Shown here: in pieces, positions 48,426 through 55,919 of the stretch
How positions within the stretch are numbered: position 1 is the first letter of the stretch
Layout of the letters: each line of letters opens with the position of its first letter
Assembly: GCF_014655955.1 (NCBI RefSeq)
Contig: NZ_BNBO01000017.1
Span: forward strand, 81,196-145,195
Origin: Kitasatospora indigofera
GTDB lineage: Bacteria; Actinomycetota; Actinomycetes; Streptomycetales; Streptomycetaceae
DNA: 64,000 nt
Direction: 5' to 3'
Notes under the pieces: model-generated
Databases searched by the model: none
Told to the model about the DNA's origin: nothing
What the model saw: only the letters and a program-made list of their open reading frames with translations
Position numbers and translations under genes: made by a program

Positions 48426-50063
48426 CTAGCCGCGCCGCTGCGCCTCCCACGGCCAGCCGGCGTCCACGCCGGCCTCCAGCAGCGGGATCAGCCCGAAGGC
48501 CGCGTCGGTCAGGCCGCCGAAGGTGTGCCGGTTCGCGCTGCCGGAGGTGGTGGCACCGGCCCGGTAGCCGGCCATGTTCCACATGTAGACCGGGACGTCG
48601 GCCGGGACCAGGTCGTCGATCCGGGTCTCGGGCATGCCGCCCCAGTGCCCGTGGCAGTTGGACGGCAGCCAGCCCGCCCGGGTCTGCTCGTCGGTCACCA
48701 CGACCACCCGGTCGTGCCCCGCGAAGTGCCGCTTCACGGCGGACGGGATGTCGGTGCCCTCGATCTCCCCGAACCTCTCGATCAGCCGCAGCACGCTGCC
48801 GCCCCGGGGGACGGGCAGCACCTCGCTGCGCATGCCGAACTGCACCAGCGTCGGCGCCTCGGCCCGCAGGGCCAGCGCCGCCCCGAAGACGGCGGCCTGC
48901 TCGGCCAGCGGGATGTCCGACCTGTTGGGCGTGGAATAGCCGTAGCCCGGGAACATCGACGGCGAGCGGTCGACCAGGATCAGCGTCCGGCCCGGCAGCG
49001 CCGGGACGTTGGCCAGCGACAGCGCGAGCGCCTTCTCCAGCGCCTCGGCCCAGCGCAGGGACGGCGCGTGCTTGTACGCCGCCCAGTAGCGGAACGGGAA
49101 CTGCTTCGAGCGGGCCACCTCGCCCTTGTCGCGGATCCGCGCGGCCACCGTGGCCGCGACCTCGTCCGAGACGCCCGCCCGGTCGAAGTTGCGCAGGTTC
49201 CGGACCAGTGCCATCGGGCCCATCGACGGGACGACCGCCTCCCAGACGGCCGCGTCCGGCGGGCCCTGCAGCCAGCCGGCCAGCGCCTCCCAGGTCACGC
49301 CCGCGGCGGCGAGCCGCTCGGCACCGCCCTGGGCCCTCACGGCGGCCCGGCGCTCGGCGACCGGCAGTGCCAGCAGCTCGCGGTTGGCGGTCAGCAGCCG
49401 GTCGGCGGCCGGCGGCACGGCGTCCTCGGGGTGGTGGCGGCGGTCCAGCGCGTACGTGAACAGGGCGCCCTGCCACGGCTTGGCCGGGTCCGGCGAGGGG
49501 TGGGTCAGCTCCAGCACGTCGCCGAAGCGGAACCCCTTCGAGGCGGTGTCGTACTTCAGCAGCGCCCGGCCGTCGTAGAGCCGGCGCACGGCGTCGGCGA
49601 CGCCGCGCTTCAGCGGCTTCGGCAGGGCCCGGCCGTACTTCGAGGTCCAGTACGCGAGCAGCTCGCCGGGCTCGTCCGCGCGCTGCAGCACCGCGTCGAC
49701 CACCTGGCGGGAGAAGCCGGGGGCCCCGGCGTCCAGCCGGGCCCGGGTGAACTCGGCGGCGCCGACCAGCGCGGCGGTGCGCAGCCGGGCGCCGTACCGC
49801 AGCCAGCGGAGCAGGCCCAGGGTCCACTCCGGGTCGGCGACGGCGAGCCGGCGGACCAGCGCGGTGTAGCGGTCGTCGCGCTCGCCGCCCTTCTCGTAGA
49901 AGGTGTCGACCCCCACCAGGTTGGCCACCGCCAGCAGGAAGAGCTCGGACTTCTCGTCCCGGAGGAACCCGGTGCCGCCCTCGTGGTTGACGGCCGGCCG
50001 GCCGGTGGTGGTCACCGGCGACACGGGTGCGGGCCGGGCCCGGCGGACGTTGAAGCGCGACAT
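48426..50063 (-). CDS. rsr: Ro60/TROVE-domain RNA-binding protein
   Basis: The protein has 545 residues; ATG 50063 is preceded by a GGGGG stretch. The TROVE HEAT-repeat ring spans about residues 20-365 (FLLAVANLVG, LLRWLRYGARLRTAALVGAAEF, KRGVADAVRRLYDGRALLKYDTASKGFRFGDVLELTHPSP). A vWA-like domain follows with a MIDAS-like DRSPS and VVVTDEQT. Bacterial Ro proteins bind Y RNAs and misfolded RNA and can tether exoribonucleases. Directly upstream on the same strand lie three tandem structured RNAs (50116-50483) that fit Y RNAs. No rtcB or rtcA gene is present in the window. Confidence 0.93.
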   Translation of the reverse strand: MSRFNVRRARPAPVSPVTTTGRPAVNHEGGTGFLRDEKSELFLLAVANLVGVDTFYEKGGERDDRYTALVRRLAVADPEWTLGLLRWLRYGARLRTAALVGAAEFTRARLDAGAPGFSRQVVDAVLQRADEPGELLAYWTSKYGRALPKPLKRGVADAVRRLYDGRALLKYDTASKGFRFGDVLELTHPSPDPAKPWQGALFTYALDRRHHPEDAVPPAADRLLTANRELLALPVAERRAAVRAQGGAERLAAAGVTWEALAGWLQGPPDAAVWEAVVPSMGPMALVRNLRNFDRAGVSDEVAATVAARIRDKGEVARSKQFPFRYWAAYKHAPSLRWAEALEKALALSLANVPALPGRTLILVDRSPSMFPGYGYSTPNRSDIPLAEQAAVFGAALALRAEAPTLVQFGMRSEVLPVPRGGSVLRLIERFGEIEGTDIPSAVKRHFAGHDRVVVVTDEQTRAGWLPSNCHGHWGGMPETRIDDLVPADVPVYMWNMAGYRAGATTSGSANRHTFGGLTDAAFGLIPLLEAGVDAGWPWEAQRRG

Positions 50064-50115
50064 GGTGGAGCCCCCTGCTGACTGGCGAAGACGGGGGGAG
50101 GCATGGCGAAGCGGG

Positions 50116-50216
50116 GGTGCCCGAGATCGAAGTGGCGGCGGTCGGTGAGACATCCGCTTCGACGCACCCCGCCGGGGGTGCTCCACGAAGTAACCGCTGC
50201 CCGCGCACCGGGCACC
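50116..50216 (-). ncRNA. Y RNA-like ncRNA, unit A (hairpin head)
   Basis: A 101-nt RNA read on the minus strand. Outer stem GGTGCCC/GGGCACC (50216-50210 with 50122-50116), internal-loop strands GGTGCGCG and ACTTCGATCTC, inner stem GGCAGCGGT/ACCGCCGCC (50201-50193 with 50142-50134, one A-C mismatch). The head starts TACTTC and contains a 7-bp hairpin GCACCCC-cggc-GGGGTGC. It lacks tRNA-like arms. It is the unit nearest the Ro gene, 52 bases from the start codon. Same plan as units B and C with compensated stem changes. Confidence 0.75.
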
Positions 50217-50227
50217 CCGGCGCTGTG

Positions 50228-50323
50228 CCTCCCGAGATCGAGGTGGCGGTGGTGTCGCGGGCTCGAACCGCAGCGCCCGAGGGCGCACTACCAAGAAGTA
50301 ACCACTGCCGGTGCACCGGGAGG
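50228..50323 (-). ncRNA. Y RNA-like ncRNA, unit B (T-arm head)
   Basis: A 96-nt RNA. Outer stem CCTCCC/GGGAGG (50323-50318 with 50233-50228), internal-loop strands GGTGCACC and ACCTCGATCTC, inner stem GGCAGTGGT/ACCACCGCC (50309-50301 with 50253-50245). The head starts TACTTC, has a GCGCC-ctcg-GGCGC hairpin, then a T-arm-like GCGG-TTCGAGC-CCGC. It has no D-arm or acceptor stem, so the tRNA likeness is partial. Confidence 0.77.
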
Positions 50324-50346
50324 TGCGGAACTGCTCTTCAGATGTG

Positions 50347-50483
50347 TGTCCGGAGATCAGAAGCGGCTGAGGTGACAAGCTGCTCTACCGACTGAGCTAC
50401 ACCGACCTGAAGCCGGTGACGGGACTCGAACCCGCGACCTGCCCATTACGAGTGGAAGTAACCTCCGCCTACGCACCCGGACA
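50347..50483 (-). ncRNA. Y RNA-like ncRNA, unit C (tRNA-mimic head, YrlA type)
   Basis: A 137-nt RNA. Outer stem TGTCCGG/CCGGACA (50483-50477 with 50353-50347), inner stem GGCGGAGGT/ACCTCAGCC (50469-50461 with 50373-50365). In the head, read 5' to 3': T-arm GCGGG-TTCGAGT-CCCGT (50435-50419), then a 7-bp acceptor-like stem CACCGGC-ttcag-GTCGGTG (50418-50400) closed by a pentaloop, then TA and the D-arm GCTC-AGTCGGTA-GAGC (50397-50382). This is a tRNA elbow in which the acceptor stem is closed and the Y stem replaces the anticodon arm, the arrangement described for YrlA RNAs. Confidence 0.85.
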
Positions 50484-50489
50484 GGGGAG

Positions 50490-50518
50490 ACGATAGCCAG
50501 CCGCCGTTCGCACCCGCA
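50490..50518 (-). promoter_or_regulatory. possible promoter of the Y RNA / Ro transcript
   Basis: TATCGT (50495-50490 on the minus strand) lies seven bases upstream of the first base of unit C's outer stem, which fits a -10 element with start at 50483. The hexamer 17 bases further up is TGCGGG, a poor -35. Units B and A have no comparable element, so they are probably processed from the same transcript. Confidence 0.4.
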
Positions 50519-50624
50519 TCCGAATTACCGCGTCCCCGGCCGTGGCGGAATTCGCCCGCGACGGCCTTCCGGCACCTGTTCGCCCACGACCCGGCGACGG
50601 TTTCCCCGCATTCCCCGCCCGTGT

Positions 50625-50673
50625 CCGTGACCGGCCGGGGGACCCGGTGGCCCGTGACCGGCCGGGGACCCGG
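50625..50673. repeat. two-copy direct repeat, about 22 bp each
   Basis: CCGTGACCGGCCGGGG(G)ACCCGG occurs at 50625-50647 and 50652-50673, a 27-base period, just past the stop of the TPR regulator and before the Y RNA array. Function unknown. Confidence 0.7.
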
Positions 50674-50694
50674 GACCGGCCCGGGCCTTCGTCC

Positions 50695-52122
50695 TCAGGC
50701 CGGGGCCACCAGCATCGCCCGCGCCCGCTCGGTCAGTTCCCGCACCCGCCGCTCGCCCTTGAAGGGCTCCAGCCGGCCCAGCATCTCGACCACGTACTCG
50801 CGGCTGCGCTGGGAGGAGATCCGGCCGGCCACGTCGACCGCGCGCTCGCCGGCCGCCACCGCCGCCTCCAGGTCGCCCGCCTCGGCCTCGGCCATCGCGG
50901 AGACCACCAGCCGCAGCCCGTGCGAGCGGACGAACCCCTCGGTGGGCCTGGCCAGCGCCTCCCGGGTGAACTGGCGGACCTTGGCCGGCACGCCCAGGTC
51001 GCGGAAGCACTCGGCGGCGTCCGCGGCCAGCCGGTCGTAGGCGTAGAAGTCGATCCACGCCGGATCGCAGTCCCCGGCGCGCGCCCGTTCCAACGCGCTC
51101 TCCGCCGCGCCGAGCGCCGTCGCACACGCCGCCGCATTGCGGGCCTTCGCCTGGGCGCGTGCCTCCACCAGGTGGAAGAAGCTCATCGTCCGGGCCGTGG
51201 CCAGCCCCCGGTTGCGCTCCAACGCCGCCTGCGCGAGGTCCACCGCCTCCTCGGCGAAGCCCCGGTAGCCCGCCTGGAGGCTCATCGAGGCCAGCACGTA
51301 CCCGCCGAGCGGCACGTCGGCCGCCGCCCGGGCCAGGCGCAGCGCCTGGATGTAGTACCGCTGGGCCGCCTCGTGCTGGCCGGTGTCGAAGGCCATCCAT
51401 CCGGCCAGCCTGGTCAGTTCGGCCGTCGCGCCGAACAGCGCCCGGCCCACCGCGTCGCTGTACGAGGCCAGCAGCAGCGGCGCGGCCTCGACCCGCAGGC
51501 ACTCCGGCACCATCGACGAACGCCAGTCCCCGCCGCCGTACTTGGAGTCCCAGCGGCGGGCCTCCTGGGCCGCCTCGCGGAGCTTCAGCGCGTCCGAGTG
51601 GCCGACCCGGTAGGAGGCGAGGTCGGCGGTGCTGGGCGGCGCCTCGCGGGCCACCGAGCCGTCCGCGGGGGTGATCAGCCAGCGCGAGACCGGCGTCGCG
51701 TACGCCGAGACCGAGAAGGTGCCCGCCAGGCTGTCGCTCCAGCGGCCGCCGCCGGGACCGCGCCGCAGGTCCAGGTCGACCCGCCACAGATCGGTCGCCG
51801 ACCGGACCGCCTCCGACACCTCGCGCGGGAAGGCCAGGCCGAGTTCGGGGGTGGGGTCGGTGTCGCCGAGGCCGATCTCCTCCAGCGGGACGGGCCGGCC
51901 GAGCTTGCCGCCGATGGCGGTCGCGATCAGGTGCGGCACCGGGCCCTGCGGCACCATGCCCTTGCTGACCCAGCGGGCCACCGAGGTCTTGTCGTAGCGA
52001 AGCGTCAACCCCCGTTGCGCGCCGAGGTCGTTGACCCGACGGGCCAGGCCGGCGTTGCTGATCTGGGCGAGGGTCAGGAGCGTGCCGAGCCGTTCGTTCG
52101 GTCCACGTGGGCTGACGGTCAT
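50695..52122 (-). CDS. TPR-type developmental regulator (NsdA/ORF1590-like)
   Basis: The protein has 475 residues. The N-terminal part has an XRE-like segment (LAQISNAGLARRVNDLGAQRGLTLRYDKTSVARWVSKGMVP) with the ARRVN/RYDKTSVARW pattern I associate with streptomycete sporulation-associated regulators related to S. griseus ORF1590 and NsdA. From about residue 195 onward it is a chain of TPR-like helical pairs (LARAAADVPLGGYVLASMSLQAGYRGFAEEAVDLAQAALE). No second DNA-binding domain. It may control differentiation or secondary metabolism; direct target unknown. It lies upstream of, and in the same direction as, the Y RNA array. The family name is from memory. Confidence 0.72.
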   Translation of the reverse strand: MTVSPRGPNERLGTLLTLAQISNAGLARRVNDLGAQRGLTLRYDKTSVARWVSKGMVPQGPVPHLIATAIGGKLGRPVPLEEIGLGDTDPTPELGLAFPREVSEAVRSATDLWRVDLDLRRGPGGGRWSDSLAGTFSVSAYATPVSRWLITPADGSVAREAPPSTADLASYRVGHSDALKLREAAQEARRWDSKYGGGDWRSSMVPECLRVEAAPLLLASYSDAVGRALFGATAELTRLAGWMAFDTGQHEAAQRYYIQALRLARAAADVPLGGYVLASMSLQAGYRGFAEEAVDLAQAALERNRGLATARTMSFFHLVEARAQAKARNAAACATALGAAESALERARAGDCDPAWIDFYAYDRLAADAAECFRDLGVPAKVRQFTREALARPTEGFVRSHGLRLVVSAMAEAEAGDLEAAVAAGERAVDVAGRISSQRSREYVVEMLGRLEPFKGERRVRELTERARAMLVAPA

Positions 52123-52934
52123 GGTGGCGGCGGCACCCCCTGCGACGTTTGTGCGCGGTGCCCGGTGCTGCGCCGGGCCGATCCTGCTGCACCTAGAGTA
52201 GTCGGACGCGTTCCGAGGGTTAAGGGCAAGCATTCCGGATGGCGGGAACGCGCACCCGTCGCGACGGGTGCGCGGCGGCCCGGCGGGGCCCGCGCCTCCG
52301 TTTGTGTGCGCGCCGGAGCGTTGTGCTCCGGTCGTGTGCCGATGTGCGCCCGGCCGTGCCCCCTGGCCCGATGGCCAGGTCGGCGATTCGCTGGTGCCGT
52401 GGGTCGACCCGCCGCCGAGGACCCGGCGGGTCGGGGGAGCCGTCGCCTTCATCCCCGCGGGCGGCGGATCAGTCCGGGAGGGCATGCGGATGCCCTCCCG
52501 GGCCTTGCGACGCCTTTCGGCCATCTCGCGATGGCCATGACAGGGCGTCGCGACCGGCGGTCCGGGCCGTGGAGGGGAAGGCCCGGCCGCGCGGCCGCCG
52601 GTCCGCCCGCGCGGGCGGACCGCCCCCGGGGAGCGCCCGCCGGCCGACCGGCCGTGGTCGAACGGCCGGTCCCGGCCCGCCCGGTGGCCCCGGGGTGAAC
52701 GTCCCCGCCCGTGCGCCACGCGAATTGACAGCCGCAACACCGGTCCCCGAGCGGACGACCGGTGGCACGATGGCTCCTGACGGTGCGCCGGGCCGGCCAC
52801 CGCGCGTCGGGCCGTGCGCCCGCGCGGTGGCCGGTCCTCGGCGGTCCGGGCCCGGCGCAGCCGAGGCACGGACCCGGTCCGGACGGACCGACGGGCGCGC
52901 CGCCGCGATGGGTTCCTCGTCCGGTGGAGGCGCG
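52123..52934. other. long divergent intergenic region
   Basis: Over 800 bases between divergent genes with no credible coding frame. It holds the promoter of the TPR regulator (AT-richer part 52195-52235), an unexplained structured block at 52474-52551, and the GGAGG of the next gene near 52925. Confidence 0.5.
52474..52551. other. unexplained block of nested perfect hairpins
   Basis: A 12-bp stem with 4-nt loop (52474-52485/52490-52501) is followed by an 8-bp outer stem GCGACGCC/GGCGTCGC (52507-52514/52544-52551) that encloses GGCCATC-tcgc-GATGGCC (52519-52536). Both lie far from any stop codon, so a simple terminator does not explain them. It could be a small RNA, an attenuator of the 52935 gene, or a protein-binding region. 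Confidence 0.5.
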
Positions 52935-55187
52935 ATGCGGTGGCTGACGGGCTGGAGCGGGACTGCGCCCGGGGCGGGCGCGCCGGGCAACGAGGCCCTG
53001 GGCGCGGTCCGCCCGATCGCCGCCCGCACCCTCTGGACGGGCGCCAACCCCCTCTGGGCGGTGGGCGACTGGCGGCCCGAGGAGATCCGGCTGGTCACCC
53101 TCCGCCCGGGCGCCCCGGCCGTGGTCAGCACCGGCGCCCCGCCGCCCGACCCGGTCGCGGACACCCCCGCCACCACCCGGCTCGCCGTCCTCGGCCACTG
53201 CGGGGCCTCCGACGCGGAACTCGCCGCCGGCCTGGCCGCCGCGCGCGGCGGCGCCGTCCGCCACCTCAGCACCTGGCCCGGCAGCTACACCGTGGTGCTG
53301 CGCACCGGCACCCGCAGCACCCTGCTGCTGGCCGACCTGGCCGGCGCCCTCCCGGTCTTCCACACGCCCTGGTGCGGTGGCACCGCCTACGCCACCGCGG
53401 CACTGCCGCTCGCCGACCTGGTCGGCGCCCCGGTCGACGCCGGGCACCTGGCCGCCCGGCTGGCCTGTCCGGAGTCCCCCGAGGCGCTCGGCACCGGCAC
53501 CCCCTACCTCGGCGTCCAGCGGGTGCCGCCCGGGTACGTGCTGGCCGTCCGCGGCGGCCGTCCGTACACCGCGTCGTACGACGAGCCCGCGGGCGGCCCG
53601 CCGTCGCGGGGGGAGGCACCGGCGGTCCGTGAACTCACCCGCGCCCTGCTGGAGGCCGTGCGCTCCCGGGTGCGCCCGTCCGCCCCGGGCTCGCCGCCGG
53701 CCCCGTCGGCCGGTGCCGGGCCGGTGCCGGAGCGCCCGAGGCTCGGCGCCGACCTCTCGTACGGGACCGCCTCGGCCACCGTCGCGCTGCTCGCCGCCGC
53801 CGTGCCGCCCGGGCCCGCGCCGTCGGTGGCCGGTGCGGGCCCGCAGGCCGTCCCGTCGGCTCCGGCCCGGGCCGGTGCGGCGGGCCGGCCGGTGCCCGGC
53901 CCGCGGTCCGAGGCCGGCGAGCGGGCCAGGTCGGGGGCGACCAAGGGCTCCTGGGCGCGCCCGCCGGGGGACGGCCCGTCCGAGCCGGAGCCGCTGGCGG
54001 CCGTCACCTTCGGCGAGCCGGACGGCCCCGCCGTCCCGGGCGGGAGCGCCGTCCTGCTGCCCGGCACCCCGAGGCTGCGGCACACCGTGCTGGCGGTGAC
54101 CCCGCGCACCTTCCCGTTCGCCGGGGCGGGTGCCGACCCGTTGGCCGGCCGGCTGACCGACGAGCCCGGCCCCGGCCTGGTCTCCGCGGCCCGTGACGAG
54201 GCCAGGTTCGCGGCCGGCGGGACGGACCACCTCACCGGCTACGGCGCCCGGCAGGTCCTGGACGGCCATCCGGCCCGGCTGGCCGACCTGATCCGGGCCG
54301 GCCGCCCGCGCGAACTGCTGCCCCCGGTCGCCGCGCTGGCCGGGGCGGACCGCGCGGTGGCGGGGGTGCTGGCCGGCGCCGTCCGCACACCCGTGACGGT
54401 GCTGCGGGCCGCCCACCGGCTGTCCCGGATCCGGTACGCCGACGCGCTGGACGACGCCGCCGTGCGGCTCATCGCGCGGCGCGGCGGGGGAGCCGCGACC
54501 ACGGCCGGCGCGGGGACGGCGGGCGGACTGTCCTGGTGCGTCCCCGGCCCGGCCGCCCGCTGGCTCTCCGACGAGGCGCTCTCCGCCGTCGCGCTGCGGC
54601 TGCGGCTGGCCGCCCGCGGGCCCGCCCCCGCCGAGCACCCCGGCGCCCGGCGGGCCCGCCAGGCCCTGTACCGGCACGCCGCCGCGTACCGGACCCTGCT
54701 GCAGGCCGCCGAGCAGCCCGGCCAGCGGCTGCACGCGCCCTTCCTGGACAACCAGGTGGTGCGGGCGGCCCGGCTGCTGCCCGACGAGGTCCGGCTGCAG
54801 CCCGGCGCCCGGCACACCCTGCTGCACGCGGTGCTGGCCGGCGCCGGCCGCACCGACCTGCCCGCGGACTGGGGACGGGGCGTGCGTCCCGACACCGGCG
54901 GCCCGGCCCGGACCGGCCTGCGGCTGGCGGCGGACGGGATGGCGGAGCTGTTCGACCGGCCGCTGCTCGCCGAGGCCGGGCTGATCGACCTGGCGGCCGT
55001 CCGGCAGAGCCTGCGCCTGGCGGCCGGCCCGGGCGCCGCGCCGACGCCCGAGACGCTGGCCGGGATCGCCGAGCTGGTCTCCACCGAACTCTGGCTGCGC
55101 CGGGTCCGGGCCCGCCGGCACGGCTCCTGCTGGACGGGCCTGCCGCTCGCCGAACGCGCCGCGCTCCCGGCGGCGCGCTTCGCCTGA
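52935..55187 (+). CDS. asparagine synthase-like protein with degenerate ATP site
   Basis: The protein has 750 residues; ATG 52935 has GGAGG four bases upstream. An N-terminal glutaminase-like fold (to about residue 225; no nucleophile Cys2, it begins MRWLTGW) is followed by a synthetase-like domain. The ATP pyrophosphatase loop SGGxDS is replaced by LSYGTASATVALLAAA, so the residues for ATP binding are lost. A Pro/Ala-rich insertion of about 75 residues follows. Later parts (TDHLTGYGARQVLDGHPARLADL, QRLHAPFLDNQVVRAARLLP) still resemble asparagine synthase and lasso-peptide cyclases. I infer a pseudoenzyme with a structural or regulatory role. Confidence 0.78.
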   Translation: MRWLTGWSGTAPGAGAPGNEALGAVRPIAARTLWTGANPLWAVGDWRPEEIRLVTLRPGAPAVVSTGAPPPDPVADTPATTRLAVLGHCGASDAELAAGLAAARGGAVRHLSTWPGSYTVVLRTGTRSTLLLADLAGALPVFHTPWCGGTAYATAALPLADLVGAPVDAGHLAARLACPESPEALGTGTPYLGVQRVPPGYVLAVRGGRPYTASYDEPAGGPPSRGEAPAVRELTRALLEAVRSRVRPSAPGSPPAPSAGAGPVPERPRLGADLSYGTASATVALLAAAVPPGPAPSVAGAGPQAVPSAPARAGAAGRPVPGPRSEAGERARSGATKGSWARPPGDGPSEPEPLAAVTFGEPDGPAVPGGSAVLLPGTPRLRHTVLAVTPRTFPFAGAGADPLAGRLTDEPGPGLVSAARDEARFAAGGTDHLTGYGARQVLDGHPARLADLIRAGRPRELLPPVAALAGADRAVAGVLAGAVRTPVTVLRAAHRLSRIRYADALDDAAVRLIARRGGGAATTAGAGTAGGLSWCVPGPAARWLSDEALSAVALRLRLAARGPAPAEHPGARRARQALYRHAAAYRTLLQAAEQPGQRLHAPFLDNQVVRAARLLPDEVRLQPGARHTLLHAVLAGAGRTDLPADWGRGVRPDTGGPARTGLRLAADGMAELFDRPLLAEAGLIDLAAVRQSLRLAAGPGAAPTPETLAGIAELVSTELWLRRVRARRHGSCWTGLPLAERAALPAARFA

Positions 55188-55258
55188 TCCCGCCCGGTGG
55201 GGCGGGATCATGGCGGGAGGTGCCCCCAGCCGTTCTCGCAGCCGTTCTTGGAGCCAAG

Positions 55259-55771
55259 GTGACCAGCCCGGACCAGCCCACGCCCGTCCTGACGGTGACC
55301 GGCGGACCGCCCGCCGCCGGCCCGTCCGGAGTGCTGGCCGCCTGCGACGGCTCGGACGGCTCGCTGTGGGCGCTGGAGCGGGCGATGACCGAGGCCGAGC
55401 TGTTCCGGCTGCCGCTGCACGTGCTGGCCGTGGTCAACCCCTCCCCGGTCGGCTACCCGCCGGGGATGGCGGAGCTGGTGCGGGAGAGCGTCGAGCAGCT
55501 GGTCGAGAGCATGGCGGACGGCCTGCGGCGCTCGGTGGCCTCGGTGCAGCGGGCCCGCTCCCGCCCGTACGAGGGGGAGCTGACGCTGCACGTGGTGCTG
55601 GGCAACGTGATCGAGGTGCTGCTGGCGGCCGCCGTCAGCCAGCACACGCTGGTGGTCGGCACCCGGGGCAACGGCGGGTTCAACCGGCTGCTGCTGGGCT
55701 CGGTGAGCACGGCGGCGGTGCACCACGCGGCCTGCCCGGTGCTGGTCGTCCCGCCGCCGCCGGCGCGCTGA
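55259..55771 (+). CDS. universal stress protein (UspA family)
   Basis: The protein has 170 residues; the GTG start has GGAG five bases upstream. A single Usp domain: GVLAACDGSDGSLWALERAM near the N-terminus and the ATP-binding VVGTRGNGGFNRLLLGSVSTAAVHHAACPVLVV at the end, with GxRGxGGx9GS intact. Presumed ATP-binding stress protein. It follows the asparagine synthase-like gene by 71 bp. Confidence 0.88.
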   Translation: MTSPDQPTPVLTVTGGPPAAGPSGVLAACDGSDGSLWALERAMTEAELFRLPLHVLAVVNPSPVGYPPGMAELVRESVEQLVESMADGLRRSVASVQRARSRPYEGELTLHVVLGNVIEVLLAAAVSQHTLVVGTRGNGGFNRLLLGSVSTAAVHHAACPVLVVPPPPAR

Positions 55772-55919
55772 CCAGCCGGTTCCCGTTCCGGGGCGGGCGC
55801 CCCGCCCGGACCGCCGGGCGGGGCGTGACGCTCGTCGCCACCGGCCCGGCGGGGGAATGCCCCGGGGATGGTTGACCGTTCACCTGTCGAACCGTCCCCG
55901 AACCCAGGAGCCCGTCGTC

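Noticed and set aside
50063..50378. N-terminal extension of the Ro protein
   Set aside because: The frame happens to stay open through the Y RNA units. ATG 50063 starts a normal TROVE protein.
50382..50435. A normal or permuted tRNA gene in Y RNA unit C
   Set aside because: T- and D-arms are in reverse order, the acceptor stem is closed by a pentaloop and there is no anticodon arm. The flanking stems match units A and B, so a Y RNA with a tRNA mimic fits better than a permuted tRNA.
52935..55187. Functional lasso-peptide cyclase or asparagine synthase
   Set aside because: The ATP loop is degenerate, and there is no precursor peptide, RRE or protease gene beside it.
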